Notes: generated from the sequence alone by a model not told the origin. Counted from the first letter of the stretch, positions 45,623 to 58,310 are shown. The stretch is DNA of 64,000 bases from Apostichopus japonicus (GCF_037975245.1 NC_092561.1:12027001-12091000), one strand, 5' to 3'. A program made the numbers and translations.

Positions 45623-47765
45623 TATATATGTGGCTCTTTCCATGAACTTGGGGCTCCTAGTGTGACATTGGGGTCAAAATTTCAAACTACTTACATTCCA
45701 GATATTTTGTGCTGTAAGACCAGCAAACTATATGTAGTCTCATATTTTTTAAGTATTTAAAGTAGTTCCTTACCCGTGAAATGATTATCTCAAACTTTGC
45801 TTTGGAGATTCAAACAAAAGCTCAGATGTAACAGGTTACACCGCTCTATGTTCAAATAGTTACAATGAAATGGGAAACAAAGTAAGTGTTTTTGCTCACA
45901 TATAATTTTAATTATAACCATTGACAATAACATAGAAAAGTAAAAGTGCTTTCCTGAAACTTTGGAAAAATGGTTTCACACTCCTTCAGTGTAAGCATCG
46001 TTGCTCAAAAATAGGCTTAAAGAAGTCAAGAATATGAGTAAGACATATAAGTTCAAAGAGAAAGCATTCTCAGATTAAATAGTCTCATCCATGTGATTTT
46101 GCACTCCAGTGCAATGTTTCTCAGTACATTTGTTCATGTTTTAAACATATTATTTCTTTTTGTGAGGCTTTTTCTAACATGTTTGACTATGGTTTGGATG
46201 TAACAGTTACACCGTGTATGTGTTACATCTGGAAAAATCATATAAAGCTGTTCCTATTTGTTCCACATAACCTCTCATGTGAATGGTTTTCTAGAGAAGA
46301 CTTGTGCTATGAAGAAATATCATTATGTACTCTTCTTAAATCATTTATGTCAGTACCTATTGTTTTATATCCAGGCAGAATTTTGCTCTATAGTTAATGC
46401 TACTTTGCATCACATTTGGAAAGTGCAATCGGTATGTTGTCTCTATGCTTTTTCTACAGTAACTGAACATATATGGTCAGTACATATATATTATGTATAC
46501 ATGCAGTAGTTATCTATCAATGTCAAATTAATAACTCACATGCAGGCAATATTCTCCCTTTATAGAATAACATAATTGCAACAGTATACAGGGGACATTT
46601 AATAATACTATTCAATGAATTTCCACATTCCTCTTGAAGCAAAATTTGGCAGATATGAAATTTTACTTGATAAACACATTGTTCACATTATTTTCATACA
46701 ATGTTTGGAAATTCTTTTAAGTAAACTCTCACTGGAAGTACATTTAAGTTATCTTTCTTTGTTTGCTTTTTAGATTCAGGATATCTGAGATATCTGTCAC
46801 CCATTTTCCAACAATACACACCTTGCCAAATCCCAGCAAGTTCACCTCGGGAAAGATGGAGAAAAATCAACACTTTCAATGCCAAATATTTTATTCTCTT
46901 ATGCTAAACTAGCTCATAGATGTAGCACTTATAATAACTTTTAGTCTTTCAAAAGTATGAATTGAAAGAATCCAAGTTTAGAAAATATGACAATTTTAAT
47001 TTACATAAATGTTGTGAACATTATAACAGCAGTTTAACACAAACTTTGGAAACTCTTGCATAAACATTAACTGGATTTAAAATTCATTTATCTTAAATAA
47101 CTTTTTCTTCTTTTAAGTTTCAAGATATCAGAGATATCTCTCATCTGCTTTTCAACAACACACCCCTTGTCAATAGTCAGCAAGCTCACATCAGAAATGA
47201 TTTCATATAATCCTTGATGATGATGCACTAACAACAGTATTTCCCCATTTCGGGCATTAAATTTAATAAAGAAGGGTTTCCTAGCAACACCTGGAGGATA
47301 ATCTAAACAACACTCTCAGGGATGAAAAAAAAAACAACACTCTCAATACCAAATATTTATTTTTGAAATGCTAAACTAGATCAAAGATGTAACACCATAT
47401 CATAACTTTTAGTCTAGTTTGAATGGAAGTAAACCAAATTTCAGATCACACCATTCAGTAAATACTGGAAAAATAAACACATGTAACAATTTTTAACAGA
47501 TTAAAAAGCAATCAGCAAGAACATGTCATTTTACAGTTCAACTCTCTTCATTCCCTTCATTCTGTTGTAAACAAAATCAATTTCTTCCAGCTCATTGACT
47601 GTAAATGGCCCACTGCCAACCATGGAAAGTGGCCCATTACTGTGGTTGCACAGCAACTACAGTGCTCAGACCTTTTTGGCCAGTCTCAAGTACGTTCATT
47701 ATTTTCTGAGTTTCTGGCTCTATGAAGGAACTTGAACCAGAAGAGTTCACCTTCAAGCCTTTTAG

Positions 47766-49482
47766 TAGTGTTCAACCGATTATGCATTACAGAAAATACC
47801 GATTACCGATTATTTTTTTCCATAATCGTACCGATTCCGATTCCGATTCCGATTATTTGAAAATGAGAAAATATCCCGTATATACGAAATCGGCAATAAA
47901 GTTTGACAGAAACAATAATTGTTGTGATTCTCCCGTTTCCTTTTGCTTCGTTGTTATACAAGGCTCTAAGGTATCATTTTGTATGTACCAAATTACCTCT
48001 GGAGTTTCTCGAAAAAAAAAAAAAAAGTGTTTTTTTTTTTAAATTTCCAAAATACGGAAATATGACATCCTACCTAGTCAGTACTGTGCTAAGCGAATGG
48101 CCTAACCACCTCGACGTGAATGTCACCTGTTAATGGCTTGAAATGGGCTAAGAATAGTTACTCAAAATATCCATCTCAAAAAGTATCTCAGACAAACCAT
48201 CCATCTTCAATCTTTACCAAAGTGTAAATTTTAATGACATGTTGCCTTCATTCCGACATTATTTTCTACTTATTTTCAGTATTATACTGTTTATGAATAA
48301 ATAGAAATGTTACGAACTTCAAGTTAAACATACCTATTCGTTACCTATTTAACTCTATTCAGGTTCAATTAGAAAATGTAAGCTTAGGCCAATCAAACTG
48401 AAAAGCAAATTGTACCATCGTAACTTGTTTAAAATTACTCTAAAATGTAATACCAGATTGATGTAAAGAAATAATAACAACTAGAAACTACTCCAATATA
48501 AAATATAACATTCCCTCTTTAAGACATATCACTTACAGTACCTTCCAAACAAATGCCGATTTCCAGCAAATTGAAAGTTTGCTACGCATTTTTTTTTTTG
48601 GGGGCAAACCGATGGTTAGGCTACATTTCTCATTGCCTTAGTGTGGTTGTTAGGCTAACATGTGGTCGAAGATTGCAGTTCCGTGGATATTTTTATTTTT
48701 TATTTGCGACACAACTAGAGCGAATAAACAGATGGCAAGGTTAGATTTCCATGCAGTTGACTTAGTGTGAAGTAAGGCTACCATGTGGTCGGAGATTTGT
48801 GAGGATTTAAGGTTATTTTCGCTGGAACTGAAATTGCTTCGTGCACGCCGTAATTTTCCACGGTAACTTCCCGGGGATTGTGCGCGACCCTACCGCACTG
48901 CTTCAAATTTGATGCGAGATGTGAAAACTGTTTGCGCGATTCGCGCTGCAACTGCAATTCCTAGCTAAAACAAACGCATGTCACAATTAATTTTACACAG
49001 ACACCTGATATAACGAGGGCGATTTTCTTATATTTCTTTTTCACACTCGTAATTGTGCTTTAGGAGGGCTTTTTAGCACATCGCTCCCGCTTATTTCCGA
49101 CCCTGTCAAGCACATTCGTTAATTCGCGAAATTGGTATTGCTGCTATGCCTACTGTGCCAAGAAATTTGAAGTCACTAACCACGAGGGAAGCAAAATCGG
49201 CGACCCTGGCAGCCTAATTTGATGAAAGTATACACTGTGAAAGACGTATAGAGGATGTCTTATTTTAATATTTCGTAGTAAAAGAACAAACCTAATACAT
49301 CAGTTGATATTTTCAACTCCCATGTGTTTTTGAATAATGATATTTTCACCTTCCATATGTTTTTGAATAATCGGTATGAAATAACTGGTATTCCACGTAA
49401 TTTTTACCGATTCCGATTATGTTCCGATTATGCAATATTCGTACCGATTCCGATTCCGATTAGGTTAATCGGTTGAACACTA
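47766..49482 (+). mobile_element. hAT-like non-autonomous element with TAGTGTTCAACCG ends
   Basis: 1717 bp between TAGTGTTCAACCGATTA and the inverted TAATCGGTTGAACACTA-type end. Perfect 8-bp duplication CCTTTTAG at 47758-47765 and 49483-49490. Subterminal parts carry repeats of CCGATT. No transposase frame. A truncated inverted copy is at 22700-24497. Confidence 0.87.
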
Positions 49483-49844
49483 CCTTTTAGTCTTCCAATA
49501 TAAAGTTCATTGGTGTTAAAACATAATATTTCTCCATTCCCATTTTAATATTCTTCGTCAGGCCTGCATATCTGAAAAGAGAAAAAAATGCTTCCATATA
49601 CTTTTTGAAAGGAACATGTGAGGGATGGGAAAAAGATTTTAAATAAGCCATTTCTTCCTCCAACCCTCAACTCCCCCCCCCCCCACCCAATGACCAGGAC
49701 CACAACCACCTACTAAAGAAGACCTTAAAGAATGGGGCAATTTCAGAGACAAAGATAAGGTATCCAAACAATTGAATGAATCACAAATGCCCAGTGTTTT
49801 TTTAATATTACAGTTAGGTCCAAAAATTGTATGGACCTTGGCTC

Positions 49845-50110
49845 TTAATAAAATTTTAGTTGGCACAGTTGTTGTGTTGTCTCATCCGTAGTTTGCACCC
49901 AGAATTCATTGTAAACTTTCATTCTCTCTTGACTCATTGAAAGCCTGTAAATAGAAGCCCGAACGGCATCCTCTTTTTTATAGGCTTCATACCTTACTGG
50001 ATCTTCTTGAAGTTTGGTGCGCCAGTTCGAAGAACGTGTCCGGTTACTTTTTTTGTTCAACTTTCACAGTTGCAGTTTGAAGCCACTTGCGGAGCTTTAC
50101 TTTTAGGCAT
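49845..50110 (-). pseudogene. Basic N-terminal-like fragment of a TE-type protein
   Basis: An ATG at 50110 opens MPKSKAPQVASNC and stops after 17 codons. In another frame from about 50060 the sequence reads NRTRSSNWRTKLQEDPVRY then EAYKKEDAVRASIYRLSMS, followed by QERMKVYNE. The spacing R..NWR.KLQEDP..YE.YK resembles a basic amino-terminal module I associate with uncharacterised, often transposon-borne, animal proteins; I cannot name the family. Frame change and early stops indicate decay. It is the only protein-like signal in the 6.5-kb candidate element. Confidence 0.35.
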
Positions 50111-51120
50111 TACTATTCCATTTTGGTCAAAACAAATGACGGGCTGGAAGAAAACAAATAATCATATATAAACTATTTAATAGAGAGTGAAAGGACATTT
50201 CAAGCTAGGCCCTCAGTGAATACAAACCAGGGACCAAACCTTACCTGCCTCTGGTAGGCCTAAAAAAGATTCAACTAATGTTTGAATTAAGCCTAACACA
50301 CAGTTAGGAATTTTAAAATGGTAGCCTACATATCAACATGCACCATTCTACAATTATGTTAGGCCTTGAATCAACAAGGTACACAGCTACACCATGATGT
50401 TAGTGTTAACTCGATTCGATTTGTGCAATTGATCTCACAAAACTTGAGAAGTCTGCCTTCTGCAGTCTAACTTATTACTGTTAGGCCTAATTGATAAACA
50501 AATTTTGAGTTATCCTTTAAATTTTTCATATTCAAGAAAATGGTTCATAACCTTTATTTTGCATTGTTGAACTGTCTGTGTTTTAGCTCAGTTGGTACAG
50601 ACTTAGTAGGCTAGGAACAAATGTTTAGTTATGACACTGCTAGGCTATTGTAACCGTCCGTACTACAGTACAACTACAAAGTGAAAACTGCACTAGGCCT
50701 AACGTTACGATTGACCATTAACGTTAGGCACAGGTATAACGTTAGGCTAAGCCAAACACTGCAACAAAATAACACTACGGCTTCGTTTCCTCACTGTGAT
50801 AAATTTCATAAAGTGGCACTATCAAATTATTTCGGATGGTTTGGAACATGTAAAAGGTTAGTGGGGTATTTTTATTCGAATGTTTTCCATGACGGACGGT
50901 TACGTTAGGCTACCTGTTAATGTGTTGAGGGAGGTTAGGCTAGGCCTATTCTCGCGAGATCGATACTACGATCACCGTAACGTTACTTTGGAGTGAAAAA
51001 GCTTCGAATACTTACTTTAAATCTCGTGTACAATAACCATCCGATTATATCCGTAACACTTAATGATAAGGTTATCTTGATTTGCTGGAATCACACAGTA
51101 AAGCCCAAAATAAATTGATA
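50111..51120. other. No gene seen
   Basis: AT-rich, with AACGTTAGGC-type words at 50690-50760. No exon or repeat boundary supported. Confidence 0.4.
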
Positions 51121-52259
51121 CGGTTCAAGTTAGTAATCAGACGTAACGTTCGTGTTTGTTACACCGTGTACACCAGTAGGCTGTTGATAGAGAACCTTCT
51201 ACTTGGTCGAAGGGGGAATCATTTAGAGATTGTTGTTTTGTACCAAATGTTTGCGGGAATGTTGCTCAATTTTGTCTTAATATTCTTTGATGGAAGAATT
51301 AAACATATGGAAAATAATACATTGAATATGTATGTTGGACGTAACATTTTCTAAGACGTAACATTGTTACACCAAATTTTAAAACTTACCTACGAAAAAA
51401 AGAAATGAACAATCCTGCCGTCCATACCCGAGGGAAAATCCCTGGTCTAAAATGGCTACGTAGTGGGCTATTCTACTTGTTAGGGGGATGGCTATCATGT
51501 TTAATGAAATAACATCGTGACCCAGACGTAACATGCGGCCGTTACACCTTATCTCCAAGAAAAGTTTTAACTTACATTTCTTTTAAAAAACCCGCACCTT
51601 GGCAACTTTTGTGACACAAGCAGGTGTAAATGGGCAGAAAGAACTTAATTTTAGAAGCACAGTACCTAACACACATGTGAGAAGCCAAGCAAGTGGTTGT
51701 TTTGACGTAACATGGAGTTTTTTGTTGTTACACCAAAAGTTACGTCTGAGGGAAATTACATTGGCATTCAGTTCAACAATATGCAGTTTGTGTGTTGAGT
51801 TGGGTTGTTTATTACACATCAGAGGATGTGTTCTTGTACATAACCGTAGATAATTATAATATGTCAAGGATGTTTTAATGCGAATATGTTCATTCCAAAA
51901 AGAAGATAATTATTTGTCACAGACTTAACTGCAAATTATGGGATAACACCACAACATTTTGTTTAATTTTATTCATAAAAAAAATCCATTTGAGCAAATT
52001 TGACACTGAATGGAGAAAAGAATATTACATTTGACAATAACAAATGAGTAACATGAAAGAAAATCATTGGCAAGTTGATTTATAAATGAAAGTATATTTG
52101 TACTACTGAATGATGCCTTAGGGCCCCAGGTTCATGGAATGAGCCATATATCGATATATATATACAGTATATGTATAATATGTATCTATATGTATATATA
52201 CTGTATGTATGTATATAGTGTTATCAGATATGTCATTAATGTTTTAAAGGTATATATCT

Positions 52260-53960
52260 GGAGTAAAGGAAAGAAATGCAATAGATAAAATAGGCAGCTC
52301 CCAATAGTATTTTGCATTGCTTCACTGCAGGAATGCACTGGATATCCGGTCCGGTCGGATAGTGAGCAATTATCCGGTTCCGTTCCGGCCGGATATTTTT
52401 TATAAATCCGGCCGGATTTTTTTTTAAATCTGGCCAGATCTTTTTCAAAATCTGGCCTGAATTATTCCTGAAAAAGGTAGGTACTGTAGTATGCAGTATT
52501 TTTTATTAAAGAATGTAGATTACACCACTTCGAGTCAAATTTTATCTCATAAATGGGGTCTTAATTTCACCTTCTTTATAATATGCATATACCTCACCTT
52601 TTACTTCCTATTTATGATTTTCTTTTGTGTAATCCGGTTCTGGCTGGATCCCAAAATTTGGATCCGGTACATCCCTACTTCACTGCACGCAAGGGTTGGG
52701 GGAGGGGGAGGTAAAGGTGGGGTTGGTCACAAGGGAGAAAAGAAAGTTGTGTAACATTATATAGGCAAAGTTATTAGTGAAAAATCCTACAATATTAACT
52801 TTGATGAAATGCACAGGTTACAAATAAACAAAAGGAAGGCCAGCATACCCCCTCCCCATTACAGCATGATAAACACAAAGAGCAATAATTCACAGCCCCA
52901 AAAATGGGGTGTATGTTAACCTTTACATACATATGGCATATGGCATATACATATTAATGTTGTAGGAGCCCTGGACTTTATCTGGTGCAAAAGAAACAAA
53001 AATATTCAATTATTTAGGGAAGAAGCTCCCAATGTGTTTTGCATTGGTTCACTGCATGCTAGGGGGGAGAGGATGGGTAAGGGTGGGCCCTGGACAAAAA
53101 GGGTAATATGTTTTTGAGTGGTGTCACATGCCTACTGTATAGGCAAAGTTATGTGTGACATTATCCTGGAATACTAACTTTGTGCAGGTAACCCATCGAC
53201 GAAAGGAAAGGCAGCACACCCCCTCCTCTTAGCTGCATAAAAAACAAATGAAAATGATTCACAGCACCCCCCCCCCCCCCCACCAAAAAATGGGGTGTAT
53301 AGTAATCTCTACATACTGTATATTTAGTGTTCTCAGATTAAGCACTTATGTTTTGAAGGTCTTTATCTGGTGTAAAAGACACAAAATTATGCAATCAATA
53401 AAGGAGGCAGCTCCCAATGTAATTTTGGATTGCTTCAGTGCATGCCAGGGATGTAGGGGGTGGGGTGGACACAAAGAGGAAAATGATTTTGAGTGTTGAA
53501 ACATTATAGGCAAACTTAGAATGCTTTAGGAATACTAACTGTTACGACAATGTACAGGTCATGTAGAAAGAAGCGAAAACCCCCTCTGCCTAGTTGCATA
53601 AAAACAACAGGAAAGGCTTCACTGTCCAAAATTTATTTATTGTCATCAGATATTGCATCAATATTTTCATGGTCTATTTCAGTTGTGAATTAAAGTAACA
53701 AAACTTTGCAAATAATACGGGAGGTAGCTCTCAATTTGATTTTGCATTGGGTCTGCATAGCAGGAGATGGAGAATGGGTAAGGGTAGAGATTGAAGAGAA
53801 AGGAAAGGTGTATTGGAGTTGGGTAACATTAGTAAATGAAATATCGAACACTGCTGATGGATGGACAGGCTTTGTACCTCCCCCTATTTGCAAGACAGAT
53901 TCATTGGTTCACTGCATACCATGGGTGAAGGATGTGTAAGGGCAGCGATTAATAGAAAGA
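52260..53960 (+). repeat. Degenerate ~320-390-bp tandem repeat
   Basis: The phrase AGCTCCCAATGTRWTTTTGSATTG followed by TTCACTGCA recurs at about 52296, 53024, 53406 and 53722, with a partial one near 53904. Each is followed by a G-rich stretch and a GGTGTA...CTTTACATAC-like segment. The first interval is lengthened by the MITE at 52328-52677. Open frames here arise from the G-rich blocks and are not convincing. Confidence 0.7.
52328..52677 (-). mobile_element. hAT-type MITE with GGATCC/CCGGCCGG words, copy 2
   Basis: 350 bp, opposite in orientation to 35560-35993. The complement begins TAGGGATGTACCGGATCC and ends CCAGTGCATTCCTG. Perfect 8-bp duplication CTTCACTG at 52320-52327 and 52678-52685, which splits a unit of the tandem repeat. 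Confidence 0.85.
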
Positions 53961-55182
53961 TGTTTTGGAGTAGATTCATTTAGTTTATAATTGGTATAAG
54001 TGAATTATCCAGGACTGCTACTACCTTGACCTCAATGGACAGGTCAGCCACTGAAAAGGGAGGGTGATACATAACACCTCTGCTTAGGTACAAAGCCAAG
54101 GTAAATTGGAAAATTTTACAGCCCCTCTCCTATAGTGTAGGGTTCAATAATGGAAAACAAACAATGAAGCTGAAATTACTTGTTCTAAATGAGTGGAAGT
54201 GTTTAAAACTTTGAAAAAACACGTTCCTCTCCAGTCTAAATGTAAAACTAAGACAAGGATTGGGAAATGTACTGCAAAGTGAATTACTACATATTCCATC
54301 TTGTTCCATCTGGTTGCCTAAATAATCTACAAAAGATTACAAAAGCACTAACACAAATGAAGACATACTACATGCTATTTTAATTGTCACCCTTTCATTA
54401 ACGTGCACAAAGGGTTTTACTTGTGTGATGTAATCCAAGAGGATTGAATGCAAAGCATTTGGAATGGCAAGATGTTACATAATATTTCAATTGTGAGTTA
54501 ACAAATATTCAAAAGTAGGACAGGTGGATGAACCATTAATGAACGGGTCTATTATGCATATAAGACAATACCAATTTGTGACAGTTCACTTTAAACAATA
54601 CCTGAAACAGAGGATTCCATCACTATGAAATGCTTAATTTAGGCAGAATTCTGGCCTTGAAATCTTATAGTACCGGTACCACAATAGAGCAGAATATGAG
54701 CCTAAGTTGTTTCCTTCTGTCTTTTATATAATTTTTTATTTTATATTTTATTTTCAAGCTTTCAGGTTGCTTTCTTTAACCTGCAAACCTAAGGGTAAAA
54801 TGTTTTATCAGCGAATCTGGCTCCAAAAGACCACTTAGGCTTTGACTACAATGCCTTTTGTCCTTCATAAATTTTGAATGTCTTTGAACATGGGACTGTC
54901 AATGCAGGCCATAAAAGTCCTAGTGTATGTGTGCTAGACTGAGTAGTACTCCAGCTTCTTGGAATGATTAGACAACTATGCTTAAAGGGTAATTTATTCA
55001 GACAGTTATTTCCATATCAATTGTTAACTGTACTGTTAAAAGTGCATACATGATCCTTAACATACCAAGTATAAAGGCATCTACAGTGTGCATTTAAATA
55101 AACAATTTGCATCTGAATGGTTGGACTATCTATGTCATATTTTAAGTCACTCTCAATATTGACTTTCACAGTAGGTTTGGGG
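53961..55182. other. No gene seen
   Basis: AT-rich 1.2 kb without supported coding frame or repeat boundary. Confidence 0.4.
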
Positions 55183-55599
55183 AATTTACTTCGTTCCCCG
55201 CTTACCTGTCTCCCCACAACATTTGCACCGCATTCTACCGTGTCTAGTATGCCCTGGTAATCTTTTAACACTGTGCACCCTCAGTGACCGGTCCTATCCG
55301 GTCAATGGCCTTCCTTCTCATTCTACCATCCAAAGTGTTTACTCATGCGTTTTCGTAGTGGATTCAAGTCCTTCGAAAACTGCCCGGATTACATTGGATT
55401 ATTACCTTCTTTACATCCTATTGGATATCTAAGCTTTTCAACAGCCTATTACAGCCCGATAAGTATCCTTTTCTTTTAGGGAAGGGGGTTTGGGGCTGTT
55501 TTGAGTGTGCAACTCACGCCCATGTCTTCGTTTTTTATTAGCGTAACGTTATTTTCTCAGGTAGTAGTTCCGCAAAACTACTTCGTTCGAACCGCCTAT

Positions 55600-56290
55600 T
55601 TCACAGTATCGCAAATAGGCGGTTTCTCATCTTTGTGTACATGTTTTTATCTGTTTATACTTCTTCTAAGATGTTATGACTGTTTTTATGAACTTTCGTT
55701 ACTGGTTCGCTTTCTAAGTGTTGGATTTCACTTTTGTAGCGTACTTTGTAAGCCACGAGCCCCTATTTCGCATTTAGCCCGGATAGGCGGTATCTCGTCT
55801 TTGTTTACATGTTTGCACTATCTTCTCTATGTTCTCGCACTATCGCGGATACGCGGTTCTCGTAAGATGTTATGATTGTTTTAATGTATTTTCGTTACTT
55901 GTTCGCTTTCTAAGTGTTGGGTTTTCACTTTTGCAGCGTACTTTGTAAGCCACGAGCCCCTATTTCGCATTTAGCCCGGATAGGCGGTATCTCGTCTTTG
56001 TTTACATGTTTGTATCTGTTAAACTTCTTATAAGATGTTTGCTCGTTTCATGTACTTCGTTACTTGGTCGCTTTTCAAAGTGTTGGTTTTCACTTTTAGC
56101 CTACCTTGAAGCGGTTCCGCATTAGCGCGGATGGGCGGTAGCTCGCCTTTGTTTACATGTATTATTATACTTCTTATAAGATGTTGGATCGTTTTTCATG
56201 TACTTTCATTATTTGGTCGATTATCTAAGTGTTGGGATTTCACTTTTGTAGCATACTTTGTTAGCCGCAAGCCCCTAGCGGGGCGCGATT
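55600..56290 (+). repeat. Tandem repeats in DIRS leader
   Basis: Four to five diverged units of about 160-195 bp. Each contains CGCATTTAGCCCGGATAGG or a variant, GCGGT(A/T)(G/T)CTCGYCTTTGT, TTACATGTTT, TAAGATGTT and AAGTGTTGG...TTTCACTTTTG. They lie between terminal repeat and gag; the 25-kb element lacks them. Confidence 0.7.
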
Positions 56291-56413
56291 TTTTGTCACG
56301 TATCTCTACTTTCTGTTAGTTTACGTCCCCACCCTGCTACTTCTAAATGGTTAGTTTACGTTCTTACGATAGACTACTCCTTCTAGTCTTTCCTAACGTG
56401 AGTTTTGCAGTCA

Positions 56414-57312
56414 TGTACTTGGAGCCACTTAAAATGTGTCAATTGTTCGATGTTCCGCCCGGATCGGGCAGGGGATGGCCAGGATCCTTGCCCCAGAGGC
56501 AGGACCTGTAGCCCAAAGACCCTTGTTGGTCTAAATCTTGTTTACGCCAGTACTTTTGCAAGAATTTGACACATGGCTTGCTAGCCAGCGTTCGAAGCTC
56601 CGGGACAAACTGGACCTCATCCCGTACCCCAACGGTTCTCCGAGAGGGGAGGGAATTGCAGGAGAGACTGGAGGTGAGGAAGAAGCGAGAAAGTTGGTGG
56701 GAGATGGAGTGGAGAGTGGCCAAAAGAGGGCCGGAGTGTAAAGAGAAATTGCCCACCCCAAAGTCCCGATGCCGTTTAGATTTTATGACCAAGGGGGAAG
56801 GCAAGGCTCAAGGCCAATAAAAAGCCCATTAGAAATTCCGACCGGAAGGGACAGAATGTCCGGGTCGAGGAGAGTGGTACCCGGCGTGGTACGCACACAG
56901 AGATAGGCTCCAGGAGCCCGAGTCCGGCGAGAGAGGCCGGAGGAGAGAGAGAGAGGAGAAAGAGATATTGCCCCCTAAGGTCCTGGCGCCGTCCGGATTA
57001 TATGACCAAGAAATAAGGCAAGGGCAAGGCTCAAGGCCAATTAATAGCCCATTAAAGATTCCGACCGAAATGGACAGAATTTCCGGGTCGAGGAAAGTGG
57101 TACCCGGCGTGGTACGCACACAGAGATGGGCTCTGGGAGCCCAGGTCCGGCGAGACCCCGGGTCCAGCGAGACCCCAGAACCTGTCCGACCTAGACGACG
57201 AGGTCGACCCCCTAGATTTCGGGGTTACATAGGACGGTTACTCCCGCTTCCCAGAAGAGGAAAAGTCTCCTTCATCGGGGGGGAGTGTTGCCCCCCGGAA
57301 CTAGCAGCTTGA
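56414..57312 (+). pseudogene. DIRS gag remnant with internal duplication
   Basis: From 56428 the frame reads LKCVNCSMFRPDRAGD, matching the start of the intact gag at 25770, with at least one later cysteine lost. FDTWLASQRSKLRDKLDLIP at about 56566-56625 matches the next gag segment in another frame. After 56700 the sequence is scrambled. A block of about 215 bp (about 56745-56940) is repeated at about 56965-57160, sharing GGCAAGGCTCAAGGCCAAT and GTGGTACCCGGCGTGGTACG. Not translatable as one protein. Confidence 0.75.
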
Positions 57313-58230
57313 GCTGCAACGACAGGTTCGAATCAATTGCGGAAAACACCGCAATCGCTACACCATTTACCACTACACATCCCAAATGTGTGTTTAACAA
57401 GTACCAGCAGAAACCAGGACATGACATAGATTTCCTGGGCATTCATGGGTCATATTCTCCTCGCTAATAATACTTTTCTCTAATTATAATTCATCGCCAA
57501 TTCGCCATATGTCTGTTAAGAGAGGAGGGGAGCCAAGCAGTCACCTGGCTTGACACGTGGAAGCTCAACGTTTGCTGCAACGAGCTATCCACTATGTGAG
57601 CGATCCCATGGAATAAGCCTCTCTCTCTATTTTTTTGGTGAATTACCAAGACAAACGCGTTAGTAAGTTGAAAAAGGGGTAGGATAAAACCCCAGCAAAG
57701 TTACAAGCGCTAACACGCTCCGAACATACAGTATGCGCTTCATGAATAATGTTCGATGTTCCGACATTTTAAGCACAGTTGCATTTTATAGCACCTGATG
57801 GCCTAGTCGTGAATATGCGCTAGGTGGTTTCAGTAGGAAGTTGGAAACTTTTACTGAACTAAGAAATTGACACATCTCGACATGAAGAGATTTGAGGAGT
57901 AACAGGTACGTTATCATAACATTTAATACGTGTTTATTATGTTAAATGTGGTGTTGTAAAAACATAACATTTCTATGAGATATTAATGTTATATTAATGT
58001 CTTAATGAAAATTGTTTTGAAATAATAGCCTGAAAACGTTTTCGGTGACATATTTCTTACACCACAAATAACGTTATCAAAACAAAAGACTAAACGTTTA
58101 ATAACGCTTTTGTGTTTGCTGAGTAACTCCCCAGGCTCTGTTAAGCAGCCAGGGATTTATGAGGTGGAATTTCTACAAACCCATCCTCTCACGATCTTCA
58201 TGGCCCCTGTTGGGAGTTTGTTTCTGATGA
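57313..58230. other. AT-rich filler inside the DIRS remnant
   Basis: No coding sequence. Replaces what should be the RT region of the element, so it is a deletion with later insertion(s). Confidence 0.45.
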
Positions 58231-58310
58231 GTAGGTCTATAGCTCAGTTAGCTCAGTGGTTAAAGCCGGTGCCTTTCAATCATAAGGTCCCCAGTTCAAG
58301 TCACCCCAAG
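58231..58310 (+). repeat. tRNA-like sequence (SINE head or tRNA pseudogene)
   Basis: Box A-like TTAGCTCAGTGGTTAAAGCC and box B-like AGTTCAAGTCA are correctly ordered and spaced, with CCTT/AAGG able to pair around the anticodon position. The acceptor stem does not close convincingly, so I do not call a functional tRNA. Confidence 0.5.

Larger units (their letters stand above)
45628..52149. mobile_element. Candidate 6.5-kb DNA element with GGCTC(T/A)TTCCATGAAC ends
   Basis: The left end GGCTCTTTCCATGAACTTGG (from 45632) is matched in inverse by GGCTCATTCCATGAACCTGG at the right (ending about 52145). Both are embedded in TA-rich DNA, so the target duplication is unclear. Near both ends the words (G)ACGTAAC or ATGTAAC are followed after 1-20 bases by GTTACACC: 45825-45842, 46195-46213, 51139-51166, 51354-51373, 51525-51547 and 51704-51733. 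Without the nested hAT-like insertion the element would be about 4.8 kb. One possible relic of a protein is at 49845-50110. The superfamily is not recognised, and chance similarity of two separate repeats is possible. Confidence 0.5.

Noticed and set aside
45338-45760. 140-codon frame at 45.3 kb
   Set aside because: It runs from the DIRS leader across a TA microsatellite into the next repeat; the full-length element has no gene there.
58231-58310. Functional tRNA gene
   Set aside because: Boxes A and B are present, but the acceptor stem does not pair and the anticodon stem is weak.
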